In this document: one piece after another, positions 1 through 7,498 of the stretch
How the letters are laid out: each line of letters opens with the position of its first letter
Numbering within the stretch: the stretch's first letter is position 1
Source: an uncultured Bacilli bacterium
GTDB lineage: Bacteria > Bacillota_I > Bacilli_A > RFN20 > CAG-826
Length of the DNA stretch: 64,000 nt
Direction: 5' to 3'
Assembly: GCA_944363565.1 (NCBI GenBank)
Contig: CALVUI010000001.1
Coordinates: 62,001 to 126,000, forward strand
Translations under genes and position numbers: made by a program
The notes under the pieces: generated by a model
The model's database searches: none
Seen by the model: the letters and a program-made list of their open reading frames with translations, nothing else
Told to the model about the DNA's origin: nothing

Positions 1-1
1 C

Positions 2-562
2 ACCTATTTCCCGGGTCTGACCGACGGGATCAGCCTGCTGATCATCTTGCTTTTCTCCTCGATCATCGCCGGGGCGGCCTCCGACGGCTACACCCGGGAA
101 GGGAAGGGGCGGCTTTACCTCCGCCAGATCCCGGTTCCGCCCTTGAAGCAGAGCCTCATCAAGGCTTCCTTGCCCTTCGCCGCCTCGTTCCTGTCTTTGC
201 TACTTAGCCTCATCGTTTTGGTCTCTTTCTCCTTGATCGATGCATCGCTATTCTTCGCCGCCCTCTTCATCGGCTTAATCCTCTTAAGCGCCCTCGCGGT
301 CTTGGGCCTTGATGCCGACGCGGCCAGACTGGCCATCGTGAAACGGAAGATCGGAGGCTATGCCTCGGTCCTCATTTCCCTGGGCTTGCCCTTGTTACTG
401 GCGGCCCTCCACTTCGTCCTGGTCTTCCTGACCGGCTTTCCGACCTCTTTGATGTACGTGCTGGAAATCATCTTGGCCTGCCTCGTGGCCTTGCCCGCCC
501 TCCTTTCCTTCTTCCTTAAGAACCGCCGGATGATCCCGGAGATGAGGGTCGACGTCCTATGA
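2..562 (+). CDS. C-terminal part of a polytopic membrane protein, probably ABC-2-type permease
   Basis: The frame is open to the left edge, so the gene starts outside the window; only the C-terminal ~186 residues are visible. They form about five hydrophobic segments separated by short basic loops. A cytoplasmic-looking stretch just after the first visible helix (SDGYTREGKGRLYLRQIPV) resembles the 'SREGK...K.IPV' loop found in ABC-2-type export permeases, where a conserved charged motif precedes a lysine near the next helix. That match is by eye only. The stop overlaps the start of the next gene by 4 nt, so the two are translationally coupled; the ATP-binding partner would lie upstream. It could instead be another multi-pass protein. 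Confidence 0.6.
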   Translation, partial: TYFPGLTDGISLLIILLFSSIIAGAASDGYTREGKGRLYLRQIPVPPLKQSLIKASLPFAASFLSLLLSLIVLVSFSLIDASLFFAALFIGLILLSALAVLGLDADAARLAIVKRKIGGYASVLISLGLPLLLAALHFVLVFLTGFPTSLMYVLEIILACLVALPALLSFFLKNRRMIPEMRVDVL

Positions 563-2904
563 AGAAGACCCTGGGCCTCCTTTTGATCATTCCCTTCGCG
601 GTCGCGGTTTTGGGCTTCGTCAACATCGCCGTCCTCCACAACGCCATCCAGGTCGATATCTCCGGCATCAACTGGGACTATGGGGAAAGCGAAGGCTTCA
701 AGGTCGACAAGGATTCCTACAAGCTCGAGGCCACCCCGATCGTCGACCCCAATTACTCCCTTGCCCCGGGCAATGATTTGGTTTGGTCCGCCGAATCCCT
801 AAACGAAGAAACCAGTCCCGTCTCGATTGCCAAAATCGGGGACGATTACTATTTGACCGCCCTCGAGGAAGGGGAGGCCCGCATCACCTGCCGGAACGAG
901 AAGGGCAACGTCAGGCGGACCTTCAACGCCGTCTGCTACGAAAACGGGACCGTCATCATAAATGACGAAAAGTGGCCCTCCAGTGGGGCGATGATGGGAA
1001 ATCTCCGCAAATACGGGACCCAGGAATTCGATAACGAAGGAGATCTCCGCCCCGCCAAGATACAGCTTTCGACCGCCGTCCTCGGGGTCGAGGCCGCCCC
1101 CGTCGCCCTCCAATATAGTTCGAACCTCGCGGTCGATGGCAATGTCATCACTCCTCTAACGGGAGGTGAGGCCTACGTCCGCTACGGGGCCGAGGGCCTA
1201 AGCGAGATCTACGGGGAGTACCGCTTCTACGTCGTGGAAGACGCCATCAACGTCGACGATTACCAGGATCTGATCTCCGCCACCAATCTCGCCGAAGAGG
1301 TCTACCCGGTCTGCCTTCAAAGAAACCTCCTGTCCCTTAGGGAAACCTACAAGGTCGATGCCGAAGGGAATTACATCGATGAATTGCTTTCTCCCAATAC
1401 CCGGGTCTTCGGCAATTATGACTTCGCAACCAAGTCCTTCTCCTTCGAAGACGAGATCTACCGTTTCGAAACGACCTACAACCACGAATACCTCGACCAG
1501 CTCCAGGAAAACGACACCAGTGGCGAGGCCCTCGACGAGGTCATCGCCGGGGTGAGGCTTAGGGACGATTTCTACGGGAACGGCTTCTCGATCAACATGC
1601 ACGAGCTCTGCTACCCCAAAAACGGGGCGGTCGGCGATACCGGGATCCTGATACCCGGCGAAGGGGACCTCTTCGACGGGCCCCTCTACTTCGTGACCGT
1701 CGGTCCGACCGAATTGCCCTTCGTGGCCGCCTATGGCCAGGACAACTGCGGGATCTACCTCGACGGGGATGGCATCTTGGTCGATGACCTCGATGTCCGC
1801 AACATCAGCGACACCGACAATTTCTATGACCTCACTTATGTGGGCAGTGTCATCGACGTCTCCGGGAACGACTGCACGATCCGCAACTCCTTGATCCACA
1901 ACGGCCGGGTGGCGGTCCGGGCCTTCCAGTCCGAAAACTTCCTGCTTGAGAACTCCTACCTCTACCGGGCCCGCGAGTTCCTCCTCAAGGTCGGTAGCGA
2001 TACCTATCTCAAAACCGATCCCAGTAAGCAAGTCTCCTATCAGTCGCCCCTAGGCAATCAGTCCGGCCCCCTCTCGAGCATCCTCGGCGGGCAAGATTCG
2101 CCCGGCGATGCTCTGTGGGCCGAAGCGGTCCGATACGGGAACGCTTCCCACGTCTCGGCCCTAAGGGCCATCCAGGAGGGCCTCGACAACAAAGCCGACC
2201 AAGGCTATCTCAACATGAGGGTCAAGGATTGCACCTTCAGCGATTCCGGCCTCTTCTCGATCGCCTTCGATACCGTCTTCAACGGGGCCTACCTCTACAA
2301 CGGGACCCCGGCCTCCCTCTTCTCCCTCGTCGAGGGGATCGAGGGCCTCGTCACCATCCCCGACGACGTCGGGGGGACCTCGAAGCCGGTCTCCTTGAGT
2401 TTGGAGGGCGATACCCGCTTCTACGACTTCAAGTCGGTGGCCTCTATCGACGCCTCCTGCCTCATCGAGCAAAACCTCGGCCAATTGATCAGACCCGCTC
2501 CGGGGATAGACGATTACTTCCCGATGCGGAAGCTTCTCAGTGAGGCCTGCAACGCCCTACGTTACAATTACTACCCCGACGGTCCGAGCGGCGATCCCTA
2601 CATCAACCCGATCGCCGGCTTCTACGGCGGGGGCTACAACGCCTCTATCCTCCGTTACGACGGGCTGACCAAGAACCCCTTCGGGGAGGAAATCGAGATC
2701 GATTACGCTAAAGAGCTCTTCAGCCGCGACAACGGCGGCACGGTGGCCAACCTCTTGGCCCACTGCGTGCCCCTAGCCGCCGGGATGAATAGCTTCCGCT
2801 TTTTGACCAGCGGGACCTACGAAGGAAAACCCGACCTCTATGGGGAAAACCCCAATGTCGGCAATCTATATACCAGGGGAGGAGAATATGATGAAATGCC
2901 CTAA
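559..2904 (+). CDS. Membrane-anchored extracellular protein with beta-helix region
   Basis: A 781-aa protein with an N-terminal hydrophobic segment (about residues 4-27) that lacks a lipobox and probably acts as a signal anchor. The body is acidic and aromatic, as expected for a secreted protein. Residues of roughly 395-480 show the short N/D/G-rich turns of a right-handed parallel beta-helix (GIYLDGDGILVDDLDVRN, then NDCTIRNSLIHN and SENFLLENSYLY), a fold used by surface polysaccharide-active or adhesion proteins. The N-terminal ~130 residues look like an Ig-like bacterial domain. The ATGA start overlaps the upstream permease and the gene overlaps the next lipoprotein by 17 nt, so all three are one transcription unit. 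Function is not assigned. Confidence 0.75.
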   Translation: MKKTLGLLLIIPFAVAVLGFVNIAVLHNAIQVDISGINWDYGESEGFKVDKDSYKLEATPIVDPNYSLAPGNDLVWSAESLNEETSPVSIAKIGDDYYLTALEEGEARITCRNEKGNVRRTFNAVCYENGTVIINDEKWPSSGAMMGNLRKYGTQEFDNEGDLRPAKIQLSTAVLGVEAAPVALQYSSNLAVDGNVITPLTGGEAYVRYGAEGLSEIYGEYRFYVVEDAINVDDYQDLISATNLAEEVYPVCLQRNLLSLRETYKVDAEGNYIDELLSPNTRVFGNYDFATKSFSFEDEIYRFETTYNHEYLDQLQENDTSGEALDEVIAGVRLRDDFYGNGFSINMHELCYPKNGAVGDTGILIPGEGDLFDGPLYFVTVGPTELPFVAAYGQDNCGIYLDGDGILVDDLDVRNISDTDNFYDLTYVGSVIDVSGNDCTIRNSLIHNGRVAVRAFQSENFLLENSYLYRAREFLLKVGSDTYLKTDPSKQVSYQSPLGNQSGPLSSILGGQDSPGDALWAEAVRYGNASHVSALRAIQEGLDNKADQGYLNMRVKDCTFSDSGLFSIAFDTVFNGAYLYNGTPASLFSLVEGIEGLVTIPDDVGGTSKPVSLSLEGDTRFYDFKSVASIDASCLIEQNLGQLIRPAPGIDDYFPMRKLLSEACNALRYNYYPDGPSGDPYINPIAGFYGGGYNASILRYDGLTKNPFGEEIEIDYAKELFSRDNGGTVANLLAHCVPLAAGMNSFRFLTSGTYEGKPDLYGENPNVGNLYTRGGEYDEMP

Positions 2905-4000
2905 GAAAACGCCACTGATGATGGCGGCCGCCTTGCTGCTTACGTCCTGCGGCTTCCTGCCGTCGAACGTCGAAGGCTACTACATCGAAGACGTGAATAA
3001 GGTCTCTAATGCCGATGGCTCGACGACCATCACCTTCACCTTTTCCGATCCCGAGATCCCCCCGATGGTCATCGACGTCCCGGCCGGACAAGATGGCCTC
3101 GGCATCGCCTCGATCACCCACGTCCTCGATACCGAAAGCGATCCAGACCGCGTCATTTTGACCATCACCTATAGCGATGAGGAAGTCGATCCGACCGTCT
3201 TCTACATCCCGGTCCTCCAAGGGGAAGCCGGGAACGGGATCTACAACGTCACCTACGAGGCCATCACCGATCCCGAAAGCGAGCACTACCTCGACATCGA
3301 GGTCACCATCGCCTTCACCGATCCCTCGATGCCCGATAGCGTCTTCTACGTCCCCCATGGCAACGGCATCGTCTCCATCCAGGAGGATCCCGAGAACTGG
3401 TCCCCGGATACCGGCTACTACTACATCGTGACCTTTGAGGACGGCCAGACCATCAGGATCGCCGCCCCCCAGGGCGAACCCGGGGTCGGGATCAGCAGCA
3501 TCGACTACGAGTTCGACGAAACCAAGAATGTCATCAGGGTGACGATCGAACTGACTTCCGGCGAGGTCAGCGAGATCGAGATCCCGGCCGGGAACCGTTG
3601 GCACGTCGGTAGCGGCCTTCCGGCCTCTTCCCTCGGGGTCGACGGGGACTATTACTTCGACACCGCGACCGGGAACATCCACCGCAAAAACGGGAATGTT
3701 TGGGAACTGGTCGAGACCATCGACTTCACCCATCCTAGCTACACCGTTACCTTCTTGGCCAACGGGGGTTACTTCCAGGTCACCCCGGAGGTGACCGGCG
3801 AATACATGACCCGGAACGTCACCGAAGGGACTTATCTCACCGAAGACATGATCCCGGTTCCCCTCCATGAGGAAGGGAAGGTCTTCGACGGCTACTGGAC
3901 TTGCGCTGATGAGCCCGGGCCCTTCGATGCCAAGCTTACGCTTCTCACGCCCATTACCCGCGATCTTACCCTCTATGCCCACTGGGCGGAGGCGGTGTAA
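2888..4000 (+). CDS. Surface lipoprotein with tandem beta modules and an InlB-type repeat
   Basis: I chose the ATG at 2888 because a strong Shine-Dalgarno (AGGGGAGGAG) lies just upstream and the product then begins with a clear lipoprotein signal (lipobox LTSC, Cys21). After the lipobox come about five copies of a ~45-residue beta-rich module. Each starts with a 'GxGI..I' element, continues with a threonine/valine-rich strand pair such as VILTITYSDEE or TIAFTDPSM, and ends with an 'IPxGxxG' turn. This is followed by a short 'GDYYFDTATGNIHRKNGNVW' motif of the kind seen in phage-tail or collagen-like surface proteins. The C-terminal ~85 residues match the InlB/Flg_new repeat (YTVTFLANGG ... 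GYWTCADE ... LYAHW). An adhesion or matrix-binding role is inferred. Confidence 0.8.
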   Translation: MMKCPKKTPLMMAAALLLTSCGFLPSNVEGYYIEDVNKVSNADGSTTITFTFSDPEIPPMVIDVPAGQDGLGIASITHVLDTESDPDRVILTITYSDEEVDPTVFYIPVLQGEAGNGIYNVTYEAITDPESEHYLDIEVTIAFTDPSMPDSVFYVPHGNGIVSIQEDPENWSPDTGYYYIVTFEDGQTIRIAAPQGEPGVGISSIDYEFDETKNVIRVTIELTSGEVSEIEIPAGNRWHVGSGLPASSLGVDGDYYFDTATGNIHRKNGNVWELVETIDFTHPSYTVTFLANGGYFQVTPEVTGEYMTRNVTEGTYLTEDMIPVPLHEEGKVFDGYWTCADEPGPFDAKLTLLTPITRDLTLYAHWAEAV

Positions 4001-4041
4001 TCCATTAGGCGTTTTATCAAAGGAGAAAGAACAAACACATT

Positions 4042-5193
4042 ATGTCCAACCGTTTCTGCCTCAATCCCGTCAGCTATCACGGCTACGGGGCCATCGAAAA
4101 CATCGTTTCCGAGGCCAAGAACCACGCCTTCAAGAAGGCCCTCGTCATCACCGACGCTTCGCTGGTGAAGTTCGGGGTTGTCAAGCATGTCACCGACTTG
4201 CTCGACAAAGCCAATTTGGCCTACGCCGTCTATGACGAGGTCAAGCCCAACCCGACCATCGAAAACGTCACCGACGGCGTCAAAGCCTTCAAGGAAGAAG
4301 GGGCCGATTACATCATCGCCATCGGGGGCGGTTCCTCGATGGACACCGCCAAAGCCATCGGCATCATCGTCGAAAACCCCGAGTTCTCCGATGTCCGGAG
4401 CCTCGAAGGGACGGCCGCCACCAAGAAGGCCACCGCCCCCATCATCGCCGTCCCGACCACGGCCGGGACCGCGGCCGAGGTCACCATCAACTACGTCATC
4501 ACCGACGTCGAGAGGAAGCGGAAGTTCGTCTGCGTCGATCCCCATGACATGCCGATCATCGCCGTCGTCGATCCCCTCATGATGGAAAGCATGCCCAAGG
4601 GCTTAACGGCCGCGACCGGCATGGACGCTTTGACCCACGCCATCGAAGGCTATATCACCAAGGGAGCCTGGGAGCTTAGCGACATGTTCCACCTCGAGGC
4701 CATCCGCCTCATCTCCCACCACCTCCGTTCGGCCTACAAGGGCGAAAAGGAAGGGCGGGAAGCCATGGCCCTCGGCCAATACGTGGCCGGCATGGGCTTC
4801 AGCAACGTGGGACTTGGCATCGTCCACTCGATGGCCCACCCCCTCAGCGCCCTCTACGACACCCCGCACGGGGTGGCCTGCTCGATCCTCCTCCCGAGTG
4901 GCATGGAATACAATGCCGAGTACACGGGTGAGAAATACCGGGAGATCGCCCGGGCCATGGGGGTCAAGGACGTCGACTCCATGAGCGTCGGGGAATACCG
5001 CAAGGCCGCCATCGAAGCGGTCAAGAAACTCTCCGCCGATGTCGGCATTCCCGCTAACCTCAAGGGCATCGTGAAGGAAGAAGATCTCTCCTTCTTGGCC
5101 GATAGCGCCCTTGCCGATGCCTGCTGCCCCGGCAATCCCCGCAATCCGACCAAGGAAGAAGTCATCGCCATCTACCGTAGCCTTCTCCGTTAA
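4042..5193 (+). CDS. fucO: Lactaldehyde reductase (iron-dependent alcohol dehydrogenase)
   Basis: FucO reduces L-lactaldehyde from fucose or rhamnose breakdown to 1,2-propanediol with NADH. The 383-aa length equals the family norm and the sequence is strongly FucO-like throughout: the NAD-binding GGGS motif at 96-99, TTAGTAAEVTINYVITD near 139-155, and the four metal ligands Asp195, His199, His262 and His276 in the expected spacing. A Shine-Dalgarno AGGAGAAAG precedes the ATG. The last codon (CGT) and stop come from an IS30-like element inserted at 5188; the pre-insertion gene would have ended one residue earlier (...Ser-Leu-Leu-stop). The original terminator now lies beyond the IS at 6734. 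Activity should be unaffected. No other fucose or rhamnose genes are visible here. Confidence 0.95.
   Translation: MSNRFCLNPVSYHGYGAIENIVSEAKNHAFKKALVITDASLVKFGVVKHVTDLLDKANLAYAVYDEVKPNPTIENVTDGVKAFKEEGADYIIAIGGGSSMDTAKAIGIIVENPEFSDVRSLEGTAATKKATAPIIAVPTTAGTAAEVTINYVITDVERKRKFVCVDPHDMPIIAVVDPLMMESMPKGLTAATGMDALTHAIEGYITKGAWELSDMFHLEAIRLISHHLRSAYKGEKEGREAMALGQYVAGMGFSNVGLGIVHSMAHPLSALYDTPHGVACSILLPSGMEYNAEYTGEKYREIARAMGVKDVDSMSVGEYRKAAIEAVKKLSADVGIPANLKGIVKEEDLSFLADSALADACCPGNPRNPTKEEVIAIYRSLLR
5174..5187 (+). repeat. Left copy of 14-bp target-site duplication
   Basis: ACCGTAGCCTTCTC, repeated exactly at 6705-6718, flanks the IS30-like element directly. It is part of the fucO C-terminal coding sequence, and the second copy is what remains of the original gene end beyond the IS. 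Confidence 0.85.
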
Positions 5194-5213
5194 GTGACAA
5201 TGTAAAAGCGACG
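5188..5213 (+). repeat. Left terminal inverted repeat of the IS
   Basis: Starts CGTTAAGTGACAATGTAAAA and pairs with the reverse complement of 6679-6704 at 20 of 26 positions. It supplies the Arg codon and TAA stop that now end fucO. Confidence 0.8.
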
Positions 5214-5254
5214 TAGGCTCCTTAATTCGTGCCCTTGCCTGAATTTTCTGCCCA

Positions 5255-5274
5255 TTTTCGCGATTGTCCTGTCA
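5255..5274 (-). repeat. Internal inverted-repeat-like site (reverse orientation)
   Basis: TTTTCGCGATTGTCCTGTCA resembles the right IS end read on the plus strand (CTTCGCGATTACTTTGTCAC at 6679-6698). It lies inside the left non-coding arm and points the opposite way to the left terminal repeat. Possibly an extra transposase-binding site or a relic of an older element. Confidence 0.5.
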
Positions 5275-5339
5275 AAGTTTGACTAAATTCCCGCCTTGGA
5301 CGAGAATCTAGGCGAGCCGAAAATGCCTTCGCGCTTCCC

Positions 5340-5360
5340 GTGACTAAGTAATCGCGAAAG
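5340..5360 (+). repeat. Internal copy of the IS terminal repeat
   Basis: GTGACTAAGTAATCGCGAAA matches the right terminal repeat better than the outer left repeat does (18 of 21 against GTGACAAAGTAATCGCGAAG and its next base). It could be a second functional left end. Confidence 0.6.
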
Positions 5361-5400
5361 CTCAGGTCGGCTGTTTTCGGGCCCGGCCCGGCCCTTTTAT

Positions 5401-5439
5401 GGAAGGTCAGATTAGTGGCGCTAACCTGACCTTCCTTTT
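5401..5439 (+). terminator. Strong hairpin plus T-tract at the 3' end of the transposase gene
   Basis: A 15-bp stem with one mismatch (5401-5415 against 5421-5435) closes a TGGCG loop and is followed by TTTT on the plus strand. It overlaps the end of the transposase gene, which runs the other way. In the plus direction it would stop transcription entering from fucO; on the minus strand there is no matching T-tract. Confidence 0.75.
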
Positions 5440-6588
5440 GTCTATCTTCTTGATTCCAAGCGCCTCGAGAAAGGCCTTCCCGAACGCGCGCTCGGCCGCC
5501 TCGCTCGGCGTTCGGTCGCCCTTTCCCGCGCGGACGAGCGAATTGATGTTGTCGAACGCGCCGTCGACGTCCTCTTGGGTCAGCCCGTCGAGCGATTTCC
5601 CCTTGGGAAACACGTACCGCACGAACCCGTGGTTCCTCTCGCATTCGGCTTTGTCGTTGGATCGGTATGGCCTGGCGTAGAAGGCGCGGCATTTGGTTGC
5701 GCCAGCGGATTTCGCGTAGCCTTCAATTTCGTAGAACGTCGCGAATTCGGTCCCGTTGTCGCAGAGGCAGGCCTCGAACGCGTTGGGGAATCCGGCGGCT
5801 ATGAGCTTCGACATCACGGCGACGATTGCCCTTTTGGCCGACGACGGGTCGCCTTTCTTCACCAGCCTCCCGATCTGCAGGTTGAACCTGGGGAACGTTA
5901 TCGTCAGTATCGCCATTTTGTCGTCCTTTTTGCCGACGACGGAGTCGTATTGGGTGATGATCGCCCTTTTGTTGGCGGCCGTGTAATCGAGGAAGTCGCC
6001 GTGCGTCCTCCCGACGAGGGCGCGGACGTCGCGGATGACGATCTTCTTCGCCTTAGGCGCTTTGGGGAGGCCCCTCTTGAAGCGGACGTATCGGCGAAGC
6101 TCGTGCGGCTTCACGGAGAGGGCGCCGGAATAGACGAGCCTCCGGAGCGTCCTCTCGCAGCAGATCTCCCCCGCCCATTTGTTCGCGATGAAGACGTGGT
6201 GGATCGAACCCGTGTCCTTTATCTGCTGGGAAAGCGAGTCCAATTTGGCGACGCCGCTGGCCGAAACCCTGGTTCCGGACCTCGATTCCCTCCGCCTTCT
6301 CTCCGCCTCCGCGTCGGCGGACTCGTAGTCATAAAACCGCTTTTCGAACCGGCAATAGGACCTTTTGCCGCAGAAGTTGCATATGCCGAGGCGCCCAACC
6401 TTCGGGCACTTTCCGGCGCCGGGGTTCCTGATTTGGGAGCCCCGCTCGATTTCCCGGTAGACAGTGGATGCCCAGAACCCGATCCTCTTGGCGATCGACG
6501 CCGCGGATTCGCCCTTCGCGATGCAAGCCTGTATCAGCATTCTGTCGTTCATCGCTAATTTGGAGTGTTTGTTATCCTTTTTGGCCAT
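5407..6588 (-). CDS. IS30-family transposase
   Basis: A DDE transposase of 393 aa. The start at 6588 was chosen because it has a good Shine-Dalgarno (GGAGGAAAAA) and begins at the conserved N-terminus; an upstream in-frame ATG adds 22 unlikely residues. An IS30-type helix-turn-helix occupies about residues 11-50 (LAMNDRMLIQ ... STVYREIERG). A cysteine cluster (Cys61, 70, 73, 79) follows, as in a subset of the family. The catalytic triad is Asp215, Asp277 (CDNGTEF) and Glu317 in the 'ERNHGFVRYVFPKG' motif, the IS30 signature. The frame is intact with no sign of decay, so the element may be active. Confidence 0.93.
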   Translation of the reverse strand: MAKKDNKHSKLAMNDRMLIQACIAKGESAASIAKRIGFWASTVYREIERGSQIRNPGAGKCPKVGRLGICNFCGKRSYCRFEKRFYDYESADAEAERRRRESRSGTRVSASGVAKLDSLSQQIKDTGSIHHVFIANKWAGEICCERTLRRLVYSGALSVKPHELRRYVRFKRGLPKAPKAKKIVIRDVRALVGRTHGDFLDYTAANKRAIITQYDSVVGKKDDKMAILTITFPRFNLQIGRLVKKGDPSSAKRAIVAVMSKLIAAGFPNAFEACLCDNGTEFATFYEIEGYAKSAGATKCRAFYARPYRSNDKAECERNHGFVRYVFPKGKSLDGLTQEDVDGAFDNINSLVRAGKGDRTPSEAAERAFGKAFLEALGIKKIDKRKVRLAPLI

Positions 6589-6678
6589 GTTTTTTCCTCC
6601 TTTCGGAAAGGCCGGGCCGGACATGAGAATGATAGCATCCCGGCGGAAAAACATGGCCCCGATGCCAAAATGGGAAAA

Positions 6679-6704
6679 CTTCGCGATTACTTTGTCACCT
6701 TACG
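6679..6704 (-). repeat. Right terminal inverted repeat of the IS
   Basis: Read on the minus strand it begins CGTAAGGTGACAAAGTAATC and lies directly against the right copy of the 14-bp duplication. Confidence 0.8.
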
Positions 6705-6718
6705 ACCGTAGCCTTCTC
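6705..6718 (+). repeat. Right copy of 14-bp target-site duplication
   Basis: Exact repeat of 5174-5187. It is followed at once by TAA, which in the reading frame of fucO is the original stop codon of that gene. Confidence 0.85.
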
Positions 6719-6733
6719 TAAGAGGACTTACCG

Positions 6734-6758
6734 AGCCCGGCCCTCTGGCCGGGCTTTT
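6734..6758 (+). terminator. Displaced fucO terminator
   Basis: AGCCCGGCC, loop CTCT, GGCCGGGCT, then TTTT. A perfect 9-bp stem that sits just beyond the old fucO stop and just before the cobB promoter. Confidence 0.85.
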
Positions 6759-6762
6759 GTTA

Positions 6763-6768
6763 TATAAT
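6763..6768 (+). promoter_or_regulatory. -10 box 7 nt before the cobB start (leaderless type)
   Basis: TATAAT ends 7 nt before the ATG at 6776 and no Shine-Dalgarno can fit between them. Transcription would begin at or next to the start codon. No good -35 is visible. Confidence 0.55.
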
Positions 6769-6775
6769 CCTCCCG

Positions 6776-7498
6776 ATGGACGAATTGGGCTTGCTTAGAA
6801 AAGAAATCGGGGAAGCCAGATCCCTTTTCTTTTTGGGCGGGGCCGGGGTCTCGACGGCCTCGGGGATCCCGGATTTCCGAAGTCCCGCGGGCCTCTATGC
6901 GATCGAAAGCCGTTACGGTGTCTCCTATGAGGAAATGCTGAGCCGCGACTATTTTTACGACCATCCGCAGGAGTTCTACGAGTTTTTCTTCTCCTCGATG
7001 GTTTACCCTAGGGCCAAACCCAACAAAGCCCACCTGGCTTTGGCGGACTTCGAGAAGAGGGGACACGAAGTCCATATCGCGACCCAGAACATCGACGGCC
7101 TCCACCGGAAGGCCGGCTCCAGCAAGGTCTATGAACTCCACGGGAACGTCTACCGTTACTACTGCACCCGTTGCGCCCGTCGCTTCTCTTATGGGGAAAT
7201 CGCCCACGAGGGCGTTCCCCATTGCCCCTGCGGGGGAATCCTCAAGCCGGAGGTCACTTTGTACGGGGAGGAGTTGCCCCAACAGGCCTTGGGGGCAGCC
7301 CTCAGGGCCGTGAGGGAGGCCGATGTCATGATTTGCGGGGGAACCTCTCTTCGGGTTTATCCGGCGGCCGCCATCCCGGAGTATTTCATGGGGAAGTGCA
7401 AGATCCTCATCAACAAAGAGGCCACGCCCCTCGATCCCTATTTCGATTACGTCTTCCACGAGGACATCGGGAAGACCTTGGAGGCTTTGTTATCATGA
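6776..7498 (+). CDS. cobB: NAD-dependent protein deacylase, Sir2 family
   Basis: Sirtuins remove acetyl and other acyl groups from lysine using NAD+, yielding nicotinamide and O-acetyl-ADP-ribose; a classic target is acetyl-CoA synthetase. The 240-aa protein carries the NAD-binding GAGVSTASGIPDFR at 22-35, TQNIDGLH at 103-110, catalytic His122 in ELHGN, and a structural zinc site at Cys130, Cys133, Cys150 and Cys152. The start is the only plausible one and lies 7 nt after a -10 box, so the mRNA is probably leaderless. The TGA stop overlaps the ATG of the next gene, giving a three-gene unit with the DUF5662-like gene and yqeY. Confidence 0.95.
   Translation: MDELGLLRKEIGEARSLFFLGGAGVSTASGIPDFRSPAGLYAIESRYGVSYEEMLSRDYFYDHPQEFYEFFFSSMVYPRAKPNKAHLALADFEKRGHEVHIATQNIDGLHRKAGSSKVYELHGNVYRYYCTRCARRFSYGEIAHEGVPHCPCGGILKPEVTLYGEELPQQALGAALRAVREADVMICGGTSLRVYPAAAIPEYFMGKCKILINKEATPLDPYFDYVFHEDIGKTLEALLS

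Larger units (their letters stand above)
5188..6704 (-). mobile_element. IS30-family-like insertion sequence, 1517 bp
   Basis: The element is bounded by imperfect inverted repeats (5188-5213 and 6679-6704, 20 of 26 positions identical) and by an exact 14-bp direct repeat of the target. It carries one transposase gene on the minus strand. It sits precisely between the last sense codons of fucO and that gene's terminator hairpin. IS30 members usually make 2-3 bp duplications; a long duplication next to a hairpin is closer to what has been reported for the mycoplasma element IS1630. The left 219 bp are non-coding and carry additional copies of the terminal repeat. Confidence 0.88.

Noticed and set aside
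2720-3982. 420-aa minus-strand frame opposite the modular lipoprotein
   Set aside because: Antisense shadow of GC-rich coding sequence, with a Gly/Val/Asp-rich translation typical of reverse-complement codons. The same holds for the other long minus-strand frames opposite pulA, the GH53 genes and the 37104 gene.
5401-5435. Hairpin as the start of a CRISPR-like or attC-like array
   Set aside because: It is a single hairpin with no repeated spacing; terminator function explains it better.
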